Source: Bifidobacterium simiiventris
Lineage (GTDB): Bacteria; Actinomycetota; Actinomycetes; Actinomycetales; Bifidobacteriaceae
Reading direction: 5' to 3'
Length of the DNA stretch: 48,280 nucleotides
NCBI RefSeq assembly: GCF_019331715.1
Contig: NZ_JAHBBG010000016.1
Coordinates: 1 to 48,280 of the forward strand
The position numbers and the translations under genes were made by a program. The notes under the pieces were generated by a model. That model had not been told where the DNA came from. It worked only from the letters and a program-made list of their open reading frames with translations, and made no database searches. Of the stretch, positions 18,344 to 27,154 are shown piece by piece; position 1 is the stretch's first letter; each line of letters starts with the position of its first letter.

Positions 18344-20029
18344 ATGCGATCGTCACGACGCACGGATCGAGTTCATCGCAGCATTTTGACCACTACCGCC
18401 GTACTGTGCGCAACGGCGTTGTTCGCCTGCGCGCCGGCGGCCTGGGCGCAGGAATCCACTCCGACGGATGAGCCCGCCACCAATTCCGGCACGACGTCCG
18501 CTCCAGTTCAGCAGTCCGAGACGGACGGCGACAATCAGGCCGAGACCCAAACCGAAGCGCAATCCGACGAGACGGCGACGACCGACGATCAGCAGGATGC
18601 CTCCGCAGCCGACGACAACGGCACCACGACGGATCAGACCGCCAATGGCGAGGCCTCGGATGAGTCTGAAACAAGCGATACGGATCAGGAACAGCAAGAC
18701 GGCCAGTCCGGTACTACCGACGAGCCCGATAAGTCCGATTCCGAATCCGCAACGACCGAAACCGGCGAGCAGTCAGGTGACGCGAACGCCACGGACAAGA
18801 AAGATTCCGCCACGACCGGCACGCAATCCGGGAACGTCAACGGCGAAGACAAACAGCAGGCAGACAAACCGCAGGCGTCCACCGACGAGAAAAGCGAGCA
18901 GAAGAACGCCGCCACTGACGACAAGCAGTCCGACGAAGCGTCATCGGACGAGAACAAGTCAACCGACGACGAATCTGACGATGAGATCCAGATGAGGATC
19001 GGCGGTAACGGCAAAGTCACCGGTAAGGACGCCAACAAGACCGCGAACGAGGCGAAGAAAACCAAGTCCGAAGGCTCTGTCGACATGTACCGCATGTACA
19101 ACCCGAACTCGGGCGAGCATTTCTACACGATGAACACCAACGAACGGAAGATGCTGCTGGAGAAGGGCTGGAGCTACGAGGGCATCGGCTGGCGTGCACC
19201 GGTCAAGTCCACGACCCCCGTCTACCGCATGTACAATCCGAACGCGGGCGACCACCACTACACGATCAACAGCCATGAGAGAGATATGCTGGTCCGCAAG
19301 GGCTGGAAGTACGAAGGCATCGGCTGGTACTCCTCCGACGTAGTCCGCGCGTATCCGCTGTACCGCCAGTACAACAAGAACGCCAAGGCTGGCGCGCACA
19401 ACTACACGTTGAACCGCAACGAGGTCACCATGCTGGTCAAGGCCGGCTGGAAGGACGAAGGACTGGCCTGGTACGGCGTCGGCCCGGCAGGAAAGTCCGA
19501 GCAGACCGTGTTTAGCCACAACATCTCCTGGCTGGCCCAAGGCTATAACACCTGCGCCCCCACCTCCGGATACATGATCTTCCGCGCGGCCAACTTCACC
19601 CGTTCCGCAAGCGGCACCGCGTTGTCCGTCGACGCACTGGCACGGTACATGAACATGCAGTGGAACGGCGTCATGTTCTACGACATCGCCAAGGGCATGA
19701 ACAGTTGGGTCGGCAGCGACTCCTTCACCTCATACCCCAGCCCGTCCTACGATACGATCCGCAACGCCGTGCGTCGCTCCTATGACACACGCTACGCCCC
19801 CATGCTGGTCGAAGGCGAGCGCCGCGGCGGCCCGCACCTCAACGGTCACCCGAATTCCACGTTCGACCATGCGATCGTGGTGGACGGTTACAACCAGTAC
19901 ACGGGCAACGTCACCATTGTGGATCCGCTGACGCCGATCAAGTCTACGTACAATCTGCGCTGGCTCAACGATACCTTCCTTCAGGTGTCGATGACCGCAG
20001 ATCACACCGGTATCATCACCCCGCGCTGA
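18344..20029 (+). CDS. Secreted C39-like cysteine peptidase with acidic linker and DUF5648-type repeats
   Basis: 561 residues from ATG 18344, seven bases after GGAGAG. A long Arg-rich signal peptide ends near AWA. Next comes a roughly 220-residue linker made almost entirely of Thr, Asp, Glu, Ser, Gln and Ala, which probably spans the wall. Three NPNSGEHFYT-type repeats follow (about 245-375). The C-terminal domain (about 385-561) has WLAQGYNTCAPTSGYM with the candidate Cys, FDHAIVVDGYN with the His, and IVDPL with the Asp, the order seen in papain-like C39 peptidases. The substrate may be peptidoglycan stem peptides or a surface protein. The linker composition is very unlike the rest of the protein. 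Confidence 0.82.
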   Translation: MRSSRRTDRVHRSILTTTAVLCATALFACAPAAWAQESTPTDEPATNSGTTSAPVQQSETDGDNQAETQTEAQSDETATTDDQQDASAADDNGTTTDQTANGEASDESETSDTDQEQQDGQSGTTDEPDKSDSESATTETGEQSGDANATDKKDSATTGTQSGNVNGEDKQQADKPQASTDEKSEQKNAATDDKQSDEASSDENKSTDDESDDEIQMRIGGNGKVTGKDANKTANEAKKTKSEGSVDMYRMYNPNSGEHFYTMNTNERKMLLEKGWSYEGIGWRAPVKSTTPVYRMYNPNAGDHHYTINSHERDMLVRKGWKYEGIGWYSSDVVRAYPLYRQYNKNAKAGAHNYTLNRNEVTMLVKAGWKDEGLAWYGVGPAGKSEQTVFSHNISWLAQGYNTCAPTSGYMIFRAANFTRSASGTALSVDALARYMNMQWNGVMFYDIAKGMNSWVGSDSFTSYPSPSYDTIRNAVRRSYDTRYAPMLVEGERRGGPHLNGHPNSTFDHAIVVDGYNQYTGNVTIVDPLTPIKSTYNLRWLNDTFLQVSMTADHTGIITPR

Positions 20030-20103
20030 GTAAAGGTCTCGGCACCGATCACCCACCATCCAGACAGGCACCGCTTCGGCCATTTCATGAAAGAAGACGC
20101 GAC

Positions 20104-21468
20104 ATGGCGAGCAACATTTCAGATAACCATAATGAATCCAAGGCGTCCGCTCGCCGCCGTATCGCGGTCATCGCGAGCGCTGTGGCATGCATCATCGTCA
20201 TAGCCGCAGCGCTCGGCCTGTATCTGACCCATCGCGGCAACGGATCGGACCAGGCATCCGGCCAACCCGGCAACCAGAGCGCAACCACTCAGAATAACGG
20301 CTCCGCGACACCGTCCAACGGCGATTCCGACAATCCAAGCAATGATGTCTCGGCAGAACAGGACAATTCGTCATTGCCGTTCTCATTCAAGGGCGCCGAT
20401 GCGCCGACCACGGTCATTGACGCCTCCCAACAGGCGACGGACGCCACGCTGTCCGGGGCATGGACGTTCGGAGGAGACTACTCGGTCATCGGTTCCATTC
20501 CGATCGACGCAAACACGGCATTCGGTTCGTCCACCAACACCCCCGACGATATCACCTCCTATGTGGCGGCCATGATCTCCGCGGATGGCACGAAACCGCT
20601 GGAACAGAAGCAGGCCAGAACATCCGGCGCATACGAACCGCAGGACGGCACCGGCAACGCGCAACGGGTCGTCTGGCGATCCTCCACCATCAACGGAAGC
20701 GCACAGACGCTCTATGACAACTGGCGGATCCAGACATGGTCAGCCGATGGCGGAACCGTCACGCTTGCCACCGCAAAGGATCTGAACCAGCGAGAGGACA
20801 CCCCTACCGTCGACGGCGATATTGTGCCGACGTTCAACGAGGACAACGCCTTCTTCGCATCCAATATCATCAAGGATGGCTCATGGAAGACAAAGATCGT
20901 GCAAATGAGGCTCGATGGCAAAAACACCGAAGCTATCGCCGACGGCAGCTATCCTGCAGCTGTGCCGGACGGCGTGCTGTACGCCTCCGACGCGAGAAGC
21001 CTTGGCGACGACAAGGTCGCATATCAGTCGTTGAATCAGTACTCGTCTAAAACAGGAAAATCGAACACTGTATTCTCGATCTCGGGTAAAGACCATTCCT
21101 GGGGCATCACCGGGGTCTGGGCCAGCTCATCCTATCGCGCGATCGCGATGACCGATCTCCAGACGAACGCGGAAAGCTACATCGGCATGTGGAACTCGGA
21201 CTTCTCGAAGCCCGTAGCCTGGCTGCATGTGGCCACACCCACCGTTGTTGCCTCTCTCAATGACGACTGGCTGGTATGGGGAGCCGGTTCACAGGCGGAC
21301 AATGCCGACATATACGCATTCCGGTTCGATCAGCAGACGGTGAAGAAACTCGGTTCCGCGCCTGGATATTCCCGCCCAGCGATCGCGATGGACAACGATA
21401 CCGTGATGCTGCCGGTAGTGAAAGACCAGAGCAGTCCTGTATCGTATACGATCGCGCAGTTGCAATAG
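20104..21468 (+). CDS. Membrane-anchored extracellular protein, possible beta-propeller
   Basis: 454 residues. One N-terminal helix (about 19-42, AVIASAVACIIVIAAALGLY) is followed by a Ser/Asn/Gln/Gly-rich linker and an extracellular domain. The domain contains recurring Trp/Asp blade-like segments such as NWRIQTWSADGG, LASLNDDWLVWG-like VASLNDDWLVWGAG, and IYAFRFDQQTVKKLG, suggesting a TolB- or WD-like beta-propeller. No enzyme motif is recognised. It lies 74 bp after the C39-like gene on the same strand and is likely cotranscribed, so it may serve the same wall process. Only a weak AAAGAAG precedes the ATG. Confidence 0.6.
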   Translation: MASNISDNHNESKASARRRIAVIASAVACIIVIAAALGLYLTHRGNGSDQASGQPGNQSATTQNNGSATPSNGDSDNPSNDVSAEQDNSSLPFSFKGADAPTTVIDASQQATDATLSGAWTFGGDYSVIGSIPIDANTAFGSSTNTPDDITSYVAAMISADGTKPLEQKQARTSGAYEPQDGTGNAQRVVWRSSTINGSAQTLYDNWRIQTWSADGGTVTLATAKDLNQREDTPTVDGDIVPTFNEDNAFFASNIIKDGSWKTKIVQMRLDGKNTEAIADGSYPAAVPDGVLYASDARSLGDDKVAYQSLNQYSSKTGKSNTVFSISGKDHSWGITGVWASSSYRAIAMTDLQTNAESYIGMWNSDFSKPVAWLHVATPTVVASLNDDWLVWGAGSQADNADIYAFRFDQQTVKKLGSAPGYSRPAIAMDNDTVMLPVVKDQSSPVSYTIAQLQ

Positions 21469-21502
21469 ATTTTTCTGGGCTCTTCGGGAGTCCAGAAGTC
21501 CG

Positions 21503-23212
21503 TTAACGGGACTTCCAGGCCACACCTTCCTGCTTCCAACCGGCCTTGCCTACCGCCTTGTACTCGCCGTATGACGTCGTGTATACGTGCTCGCCGCTGT
21601 TCGGATTGTACAGACGGTAGACATTGACGGTGTCGGACGAGGACACGTACCAAGCGATGCCCTCATCATGCCATCCGAGGCTGACCAAGTGTTTGTGCTC
21701 GTTGCTGTTCATCGTCCAGTTGTGGTTGCCGTCGTTGGGATTGTATTCGCGGTATACGGGGATACCGGAAGTTCCCACCTTGAATGAGGCACCTTCATCG
21801 TTCCATCCCAGCGACACCAGCATGCGGGCCTCGTTGCGGTTCATCGTGTAATGGTGCAGCCCGCTGTTGCGGTTGTAGACGCGATATACGGTGATCGCCG
21901 GACGTTCCGGAGCGGCCGGCTTGTGGGTGGCCACCGTCTTCACGCCGAAAGCGTTGAGATCGACCGAGCCTTTGATGCCGTTGATCTTGCCCTGCGAGGT
22001 GTATTGCCATCCTCGGTCGTTGGTGGAGAACGGGAAGTTCGTCTTCTCGCCGTAGCTGGCGACCCAGCGCGCCTTGGAGCGGATGTTGGTGGTGTTGAGC
22101 GCCGTATTCAGATAGTTGGTGTAGGAGTACACGCCGAGGTTCTCGTAACCGGCGGTGTTGAGCTGGCGGTACCAGTTGTTGACTGCCCCGTTCCACACCT
22201 TCGGATCGGTAGGGGCCTTATGACCGACCCATGTGCCGGTCCAGTTCTCGAGATCGTAGAACATCGGATAGCTCAGGTCGCTCGGGCTGACGCCGATCTG
22301 CTTGAGTTTCGCGACGACGTCCTTGCCTTCCTCGGTGCCGTCCGACGCCGATTCGGCGTAGGAATAAATGTACATGCCGAAGGGGATGCCGAGCCGCTTG
22401 CATTCGTTCACGTTGCGCTTGGCCTGCGCGTCCAGACGACCGCCGTAGCCGAAGCTCAGACGGATGATCGCGCCCTGCACGCCGGCGGCCTTGACCTTGG
22501 ACCAGTCGATGGTGCCCTGCCATTCGGAAACGTCGATCACGCCCTTGGCCTGCTGGACGAACAGGGTGCCGTCCGCCTCGAAGAACGCGGCGGATCCGTT
22601 GTAGGTGCCCCAGTGGGCGCCGTACTGATTGTTGCCGAGGGATGCGGCGTAGACGTGCGCGGTCTGATTCGTCTTTTCCGCGATGGTTCCGGAGGTGCCG
22701 GATACCGCCGCGTTGTCGCCCTCTGCCGTTGCCGCAGGCGCGTTCGCGTCGCCGCCGTTGGCCGCGACCGCGGCCTTGACATCGCTCGCATCGATCGGGA
22801 TGAACGATTTACCGTCCGTTTTCGCCAACGGATCGGCCGGCGCGTCTTGTGTGCCGACGATCGTCTCGTCGGTCACGGTCTGACCGGTCTCCAGATCCTT
22901 GACTTCACCTTCGGACGTCACCGCCAGTTCTTCCGACACGACCGTCGCGTCATCCGGTATGGTCTCGCTGACCTGCTGGGGCAGTTCAGCATCGGGATTG
23001 TCGGGCATGGCGGTGCCGGATGTGCCATCCGAGCTCATTGGCTGCTGGTCGGCCAGCTTCAGGACCGGCGTATCACCGGTTGAGGTGTCCTCGACCGCGG
23101 TATCCGTCAGCGCCACCGCCGGCATCGCCGTCAACGATCCGGCCAATACCAATGCGGCGACTGCCACGCTTACAGCCACCGTTCCACGACCTTTTCCGGA
23201 TTTCCACCGCAT
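21503..23212 (-). CDS. Secreted GH25 lysozyme with C-terminal DUF5648-type repeats
   Basis: 569 residues from ATG 23212; another in-frame ATG at 23215 is also possible. GAGGAG lies 5 to 8 bases upstream. After a signal peptide there is a Thr/Asp/Glu-rich stretch of about 130 residues. The GH25 domain (about 205-420) has DVSEWQGTIDW with the first catalytic Asp and YPMFYDLENW with the Asp-x-Glu pair. GH25 enzymes cleave the beta-1,4 bond between MurNAc and GlcNAc. Three C-terminal repeats follow (YNRNSGLHHYTMNRNE, YNPNDGNHNWTMNSNE, YNPNSGEHVYTTSYGE). The domain order, enzyme before repeats, is opposite to that in the L,D-transpeptidase and C39-like neighbours. It converges on the membrane-anchored gene 35 bp away. 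Confidence 0.9.
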   Translation of the reverse strand: MRWKSGKGRGTVAVSVAVAALVLAGSLTAMPAVALTDTAVEDTSTGDTPVLKLADQQPMSSDGTSGTAMPDNPDAELPQQVSETIPDDATVVSEELAVTSEGEVKDLETGQTVTDETIVGTQDAPADPLAKTDGKSFIPIDASDVKAAVAANGGDANAPAATAEGDNAAVSGTSGTIAEKTNQTAHVYAASLGNNQYGAHWGTYNGSAAFFEADGTLFVQQAKGVIDVSEWQGTIDWSKVKAAGVQGAIIRLSFGYGGRLDAQAKRNVNECKRLGIPFGMYIYSYAESASDGTEEGKDVVAKLKQIGVSPSDLSYPMFYDLENWTGTWVGHKAPTDPKVWNGAVNNWYRQLNTAGYENLGVYSYTNYLNTALNTTNIRSKARWVASYGEKTNFPFSTNDRGWQYTSQGKINGIKGSVDLNAFGVKTVATHKPAAPERPAITVYRVYNRNSGLHHYTMNRNEARMLVSLGWNDEGASFKVGTSGIPVYREYNPNDGNHNWTMNSNEHKHLVSLGWHDEGIAWYVSSSDTVNVYRLYNPNSGEHVYTTSYGEYKAVGKAGWKQEGVAWKSR

Positions 23213-23215
23213 CAT

Positions 23216-23629
23216 CCATGCTCCTCACGAAAGCTTCACAACCGGCGATCCATCATCACATCTTCTTCAACCGCCGCACGCCCTCTCCACCATACCCATA
23301 TCTCTCGTCCGATAGACTCCGATAGACGATGGACGATCACATCATCACCACATGCGAACATCACCATCCGCTGTCATGGTCGTCAACGACCAATTCCAAA
23401 TATGACGGCAGCCCCTCCGCCGACCGGCGACCGGCTTCTTCAGGTGACGGCAACAGCGTACTTGACCGTGTCTGCGTCCGGCCTCACGCGGACCGGCTTC
23501 TTCAGGTGTGCGCGAAACAGCCTGAGGCCCCACTGCTCGCGACACGCCGAGTTGCGCAGGGAGATGAACCCGAGTATTCTCTTCTTCCGTTGCACTGAAC
23601 GGAACAAGTCGTTCGGAGCGCGTAAATAT
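23216..23629. other. Intergenic stretch upstream of tRNA-Asn with an 18-bp direct repeat
   Basis: No convincing gene is present. GACCGGCTTCTTCAGGTG occurs at 23429-23446 and 23491-23508, 62 bp apart and in the same orientation. A TAAATAT sequence just before the tRNA is a plausible -10. The rest has no clear structure. Confidence 0.5.
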
Positions 23630-23705
<76 letters not shown>

Positions 23706-23709
23706 TCGG

Positions 23710-23745
23710 ATGAAGACCCCGGAACCCACGTTCCGGGGTCTTCAT
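23710..23745 (+). terminator. Perfect 16-bp hairpin terminator after tRNA-Asn
   Basis: ATGAAGACCCCGGAAC (23710-23725) and its exact complement (23730-23745) enclose a 4-base loop CCAC, followed by CGTTTTGC. It starts 4 bp after the tRNA CCA and would end the tRNA transcript. Confidence 0.9.
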
Positions 23746-23839
23746 CGTTTTGCCGCCCCATCCGACGCAGTGGTGGTTTCGGGGTTAGTGGTCTTATCCG
23801 GGCGTGTCATGGGGCCGTATTCAATCAGTAGCCGGCGTC

Positions 23840-23956
23840 TTCTAGCGGTAAGCGGACGCTGTTCTGCCTACTGGCGTCCGCTTACCGTTAGCATTTCCCA
23901 AATTCTAGCGGAATTCGGACGCAGATGGCCCGTTCAGCGTCCGTTTACTGCTAGAA
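23840..23956. repeat. Four alternating copies of a 20-bp element forming two hairpins
   Basis: TTCTAGCGGTAAGCGGACGC at 23840-23859 pairs with 23874-23891 with one mismatch over 18 bp. A second pair is at 23903-23922 and 23937-23956, with about four mismatches over 20 bp. The four arms are all related, so the array reads forward, reverse, forward, reverse, like a REP/BIME cluster. It sits between the tRNA-Asn terminator and the 3' end of the DUF4143-type ATPase gene. Confidence 0.75.
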
Positions 23957-24002
23957 CAACCGCACAGGTAGTCAAAGACCGCCGCTGCCCGACATCACCA
24001 TC

Positions 24003-25313
24003 TCACACACCCAATACACCCACAGGTATCACGTAGATCCCGTTATCCTGCCGATACGCAAACTCTCCCACACCGACGAGCACAGCGAGAAACTCCGGTT
24101 CCTTGACCCTCGCCCCAGGGTTCTTCAGCAGCTTCTCCTTCAATCGCAATAGGCTCGCATTCGCTTCCGGCACCTTATCTTCGCTGGTCTTGATCTCGAT
24201 GCCGCCCCATCGGCCATCGACCAGTTCGACGATCGCATCGCATTCCAGACCGGAATCATCATGGTAGTATCGCACCGGTTCCATGCCGATATCCGGCAGG
24301 GCTCGCGCATATACCAGCAGATCACGAACGCACAGGTTCTCGAACAGGAAGCCGAAGGTCTGCCAATCATCGATCAACGCACTCGGATTCATACCCAATG
24401 CAGCCGCCGCAATGGAGGGATCGGCGAAATACCGGCGAGGCTTGGTCTGCAATCGTTTCGGATCACGCGCCGGAGGCACCCATCCTCTGACCTGATCGAT
24501 GACGAACATGTCCTCGAACATCTTCGTATATTCGGAAACGGTACGTTCGGAAACGAAATCATCGAGATTTTCCTCGGCACCATACATGTCCTTCCTCAAC
24601 GTGCGGAAGGTGACCGGCTGACTGATGTTGCGGGCCAATGATCCCATCAGCCGCTGAGCAATGTCCGGGCTCTTGCCCAGCCGAGCCACGCTCTCGGTCA
24701 GCGTCAGACGAAGGTACTCGCGAATCAATATCTGCGCGTCGGCCACTGGCATATCATGCGCTTCCGGCCAGCCGCCGCGACAGACCGCTTCCAACAGTCC
24801 ACGCGTGTCGACACTGCTACGCGCCGCCTCGAAGCGATGCTCGAACAATCCCCTCAGACTGACCACGCCGGAGGATATTCCCGATTCGACCAAGCTCATC
24901 GGGCTCATTCTGATACGCCCGATCCGTCCCGCACCGCTATGCTGCGGCCCCTGCGCGCCTTGAGGTGTGGACGAGCCGGTCAACAACCATTGCCCCTTTG
25001 CCCCATGGTCGTCATCGACCCGATGCCGCACCTCGTCCCAGATCGCGGGGACCAACTGCCATTCATCAATGACATGGGGGCGTTCACCGAGCAGCATCAG
25101 CGATGGATCAGCTTTGGCCGCAGATAGATTGTTGTTCCGGTCCACATAGGTGATGCTGGCCGCGTGGGCGCGGGCCGACCACGTTTTGCCGCACCACTTT
25201 GTTCCGGCGATTTCGATCGCGCCGAAGATCCGCTGATATCGGGCTATCTGTTCGTCGACAATACGTGGACGGTAACCGTCCGGCGTCATATCGCTCGTGA
25301 TTCTCCCGCTCAT
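24003..25313 (-). CDS. AAA-type ATPase with DUF4143-like C-terminal domain
   Basis: 436 residues from ATG 25313. AAAGGA lies eight bases upstream of this start, inside the reading frame of the longer alternative, so the shorter form is preferred. Walker A is GTKWCGKTW, and the region LLGERPHVIDEWQLVPAIWD carries the acidic Walker B-type residues. The C-terminal half (about 205-400) ends in a nuclease-like segment: GLECDAIVELVDGRWGGIEI followed by KTSEDK resembles the D-x(n)-E-x-K core of PD-(D/E)XK folds, as known in DUF4143 proteins. These orphan ATPases are frequent in gut bacteria and their role is unsettled. A second member begins at the end of this window. The short-repeat array just upstream may act in its control. 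Confidence 0.82.
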   Translation of the reverse strand: MSGRITSDMTPDGYRPRIVDEQIARYQRIFGAIEIAGTKWCGKTWSARAHAASITYVDRNNNLSAAKADPSLMLLGERPHVIDEWQLVPAIWDEVRHRVDDDHGAKGQWLLTGSSTPQGAQGPQHSGAGRIGRIRMSPMSLVESGISSGVVSLRGLFEHRFEAARSSVDTRGLLEAVCRGGWPEAHDMPVADAQILIREYLRLTLTESVARLGKSPDIAQRLMGSLARNISQPVTFRTLRKDMYGAEENLDDFVSERTVSEYTKMFEDMFVIDQVRGWVPPARDPKRLQTKPRRYFADPSIAAAALGMNPSALIDDWQTFGFLFENLCVRDLLVYARALPDIGMEPVRYYHDDSGLECDAIVELVDGRWGGIEIKTSEDKVPEANASLLRLKEKLLKNPGARVKEPEFLAVLVGVGEFAYRQDNGIYVIPVGVLGV

Positions 25314-25355
25314 GCCGCATATCCTTTCCACAGACCACCATCATCGACTGCACGA

Positions 25356-25458
25356 ATCCGAATATCCCAACGACGAAAATCCGAATATCCCAACAGCATT
25401 AATCCGAGTATATCAACTACCAAAATCCGAATATCCCGACGACGAAAATCCGAATACG
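25356..25458. repeat. 23-bp tandem repeat, 4.5 copies, upstream of the ATPase gene
   Basis: Units start at 25356, 25379, 25402, 25425 and 25448 (partial). The consensus is ATCCGAATATCCCAACGACG plus AAA; unit 3 is the most diverged. The period is not a multiple of three and no ribosome binding site lies near, so coding is unlikely. It ends about 43 bp from the ATPase start and could be operator-like, read on the minus strand as GGATATTCGGAT. Confidence 0.75.
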
Positions 25459-25529
25459 AGACCGATGAGCGGTATAAAGCCATGAAAATAGCGGGAAGCG
25501 GTCGCTGAGACAGTGCTCAGAGACCGCTT

Positions 25530-25723
25530 CCGGGCATACGGCCGGTTCGGGGCACAGAAACGGGCGTAAGCCCGGGAAGGAATCCGCAAACCAACAACCC
25601 TCCCGGGCATACGGCCGGATACCGCATCCAAAACGGCCGTATGCCCGGATGGGCATACCGAAGCGGACCGCACTCCCCGGGCATACGGCCGGTTCGGGAC
25701 GCGGAAACGGCCGTAAGCCCGGG
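25530..25723. repeat. Three copies of a CGGGCATACGGCCG palindromic element
   Basis: Hairpins lie at about 25530-25577, 25601-25650 and 25675-25723. Each starts CCGGGCATACGGCCG and closes with CGGCCGTA(T/A)GCCCGG. A fourth copy with perfect 20-bp arms is at 42799-42848. All are noncoding. This group lies just downstream of the ABC ATPase gene and might also end its transcript. Confidence 0.8.
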
Positions 25724-25724
25724 A

Positions 25725-25825
25725 GGGATACCCAGCGGACCCGGGAGGGGATGTCCAGCGGACCTGGAAGGGATACCCGGCGGACCCGGGAAGGGATGTC
25801 CAGAGAACCCGGACGGCACGCCCGG
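25725..25825. repeat. Alternating 23/22-bp tandem repeat
   Basis: Units start at 25725, 25748, 25770, 25793 and 25815 (partial). They alternate GGGATACCC(A/G)GCGGACCCGG and GGGATGTCCAG(C/A)G(G/A)ACC(T/C)GG, so the true period is about 45 bp. The array directly follows the stop of the ABC ATPase and abuts the palindromes. Confidence 0.7.
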
Positions 25826-25834
25826 TAGAACCGC

Positions 25835-27154
25835 TCAGTCGCTTAGGTAGGTGACGCGTTCGGCGACCTCGGCCACCTCGTCGTCGCCGGTGACCACGAT
25901 CACGCAGCGCTTCGGATCGCCGTGGGTCAGCCCGATCAGGGTCTTGAGCACGGCGACGCTCTCGTCCGCATCGAGTCCGCCGGTCGGCTCGTCGGCGATG
26001 ATCACCTCCGCGTCGCACGAAATCGCACGCGCGATCGCCACCAGACGCTGCTGCACGAGCGGCAGTTTGCCGACGGCCGTGTTCGGCGTCTCGCTGTCGA
26101 ACCCGACGCGCTGCAGCAGTTCGCGCGCGATCACCGGCTTAGGCTTCAGGAACGTGCGACCGGACGCGTTCATCGCGTACAGCACGTTCTGTTCGGCGTT
26201 CAGGTCGGCGCGCACCGCGTACCGCTGCGGGATGATGCCGAGACGATGGCCGCGCAGTTCGCCCGGCTCGATCTCGAGCACGTTGAGGCTCTTGTTCATG
26301 ACCGCGCCGTCGTTCGGACGCGTCATGCCGGTCATCACGCTCAGCAGCGCGACGCGCTCGTCGTCGGATTCGACCTTGACCGCGTAGATGTGGCCGGCGT
26401 AGAAGTCGGCGCTCACCCTATCGAGGGTGTTGTGGCCGGTCTTGCCGTCGGTGACGGTCACCTTGTTGAGCGCGAGCGACGGGTACGACTTGAGCAGCAC
26501 CTTATCGGCCGCGTTACCGCCGAGCTCCTTGTCGAGCCGTTCGGACAGGCGCAGCGCGGCGGGGGCTTTGACTGTGTTCTTGTCCGCGTTTGCAGTGCCC
26601 GAAGCCGCAGCGCTCGCCTTCTTGCCGAGCGACAGCGTCTGCGCGACCTTCGCAGCGTTTTCGGCCGCCACGCTGTCGTGGCTGGCGACGGTCGCGGCGC
26701 CTTCCGCAGCGACGCCGTCATCCTCGCCTTCGCCCGCGCCGGCTCCGTCGGCAGAATCGGCGACGGCCGAGCCGGCAGCCGAGGCCGCGGATGCATCGGC
26801 GACCCCGGCATCAGTCACGCCGTCGGCCGCAACGCTTACGTCCGCAAGATCCGCGACGTCGTCGTGCTCGTCGTCGTCATCGAACACGATGCTGAACTGC
26901 ACCTGTTCGGCCGGATGCGCCGGCTCGGCGGCGGCATCCGTCGCGGCGTCATCCGCAACGGCAGACTGGTCTGCGATCGGCTCGGCGGCCTGACCGTCTG
27001 TCGCGGCGTCCACGGCATCCGCGGTCGTGTCGTCCTCGTGTTCCTTCGATTCGGTATCGGTCATCGTTGGTTCCTCTCCGGTGGTTGCGTCGGTCATGTC
27101 GATCTCGTGATTCTCGGTCACGTTGCCGTTGTCGATATCGTCGGTCGCGCTCAT
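25835..27154 (-). CDS. ABC-type ATPase with lost Walker A and acidic N-terminal extension
   Basis: 439 residues. The first about 200 are Ala/Asp/Glu/Thr-rich and low in complexity. The rest follows the MacB/LolD ABC fold: DRVSADFYAGHIYAV, the Q loop LGIIPQ, Walker B EVIIADEPTGGLDADES (intact) and QQRLVAIARAIS. Where GxSGSGKST should be, the sequence reads KVESDDERVALL (260-271), the signature LSGGQ is LPLVQ, and the switch His is replaced (VIVVTGDDE). ATP hydrolysis is therefore unlikely, although Walker B is preserved. The start overlaps the stop of the permease gene by ATGA, implying translational coupling. It may be a regulatory subunit or an inactive relic; the intact frame and Walker B argue for retained function. 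Confidence 0.75.
   Translation of the reverse strand: MSATDDIDNGNVTENHEIDMTDATTGEEPTMTDTESKEHEDDTTADAVDAATDGQAAEPIADQSAVADDAATDAAAEPAHPAEQVQFSIVFDDDDEHDDVADLADVSVAADGVTDAGVADASAASAAGSAVADSADGAGAGEGEDDGVAAEGAATVASHDSVAAENAAKVAQTLSLGKKASAAASGTANADKNTVKAPAALRLSERLDKELGGNAADKVLLKSYPSLALNKVTVTDGKTGHNTLDRVSADFYAGHIYAVKVESDDERVALLSVMTGMTRPNDGAVMNKSLNVLEIEPGELRGHRLGIIPQRYAVRADLNAEQNVLYAMNASGRTFLKPKPVIARELLQRVGFDSETPNTAVGKLPLVQQRLVAIARAISCDAEVIIADEPTGGLDADESVAVLKTLIGLTHGDPKRCVIVVTGDDEVAEVAERVTYLSD

Noticed and set aside
21503..23212. Prophage origin for the GH25 lysozyme
   Set aside because: No phage genes are nearby; the signal peptide and shared wall-associated repeats point to a host exoenzyme.
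25356..25458. CRISPR array
   Set aside because: The 23-bp units follow each other without spacers and there are no cas genes; it is a plain tandem repeat.
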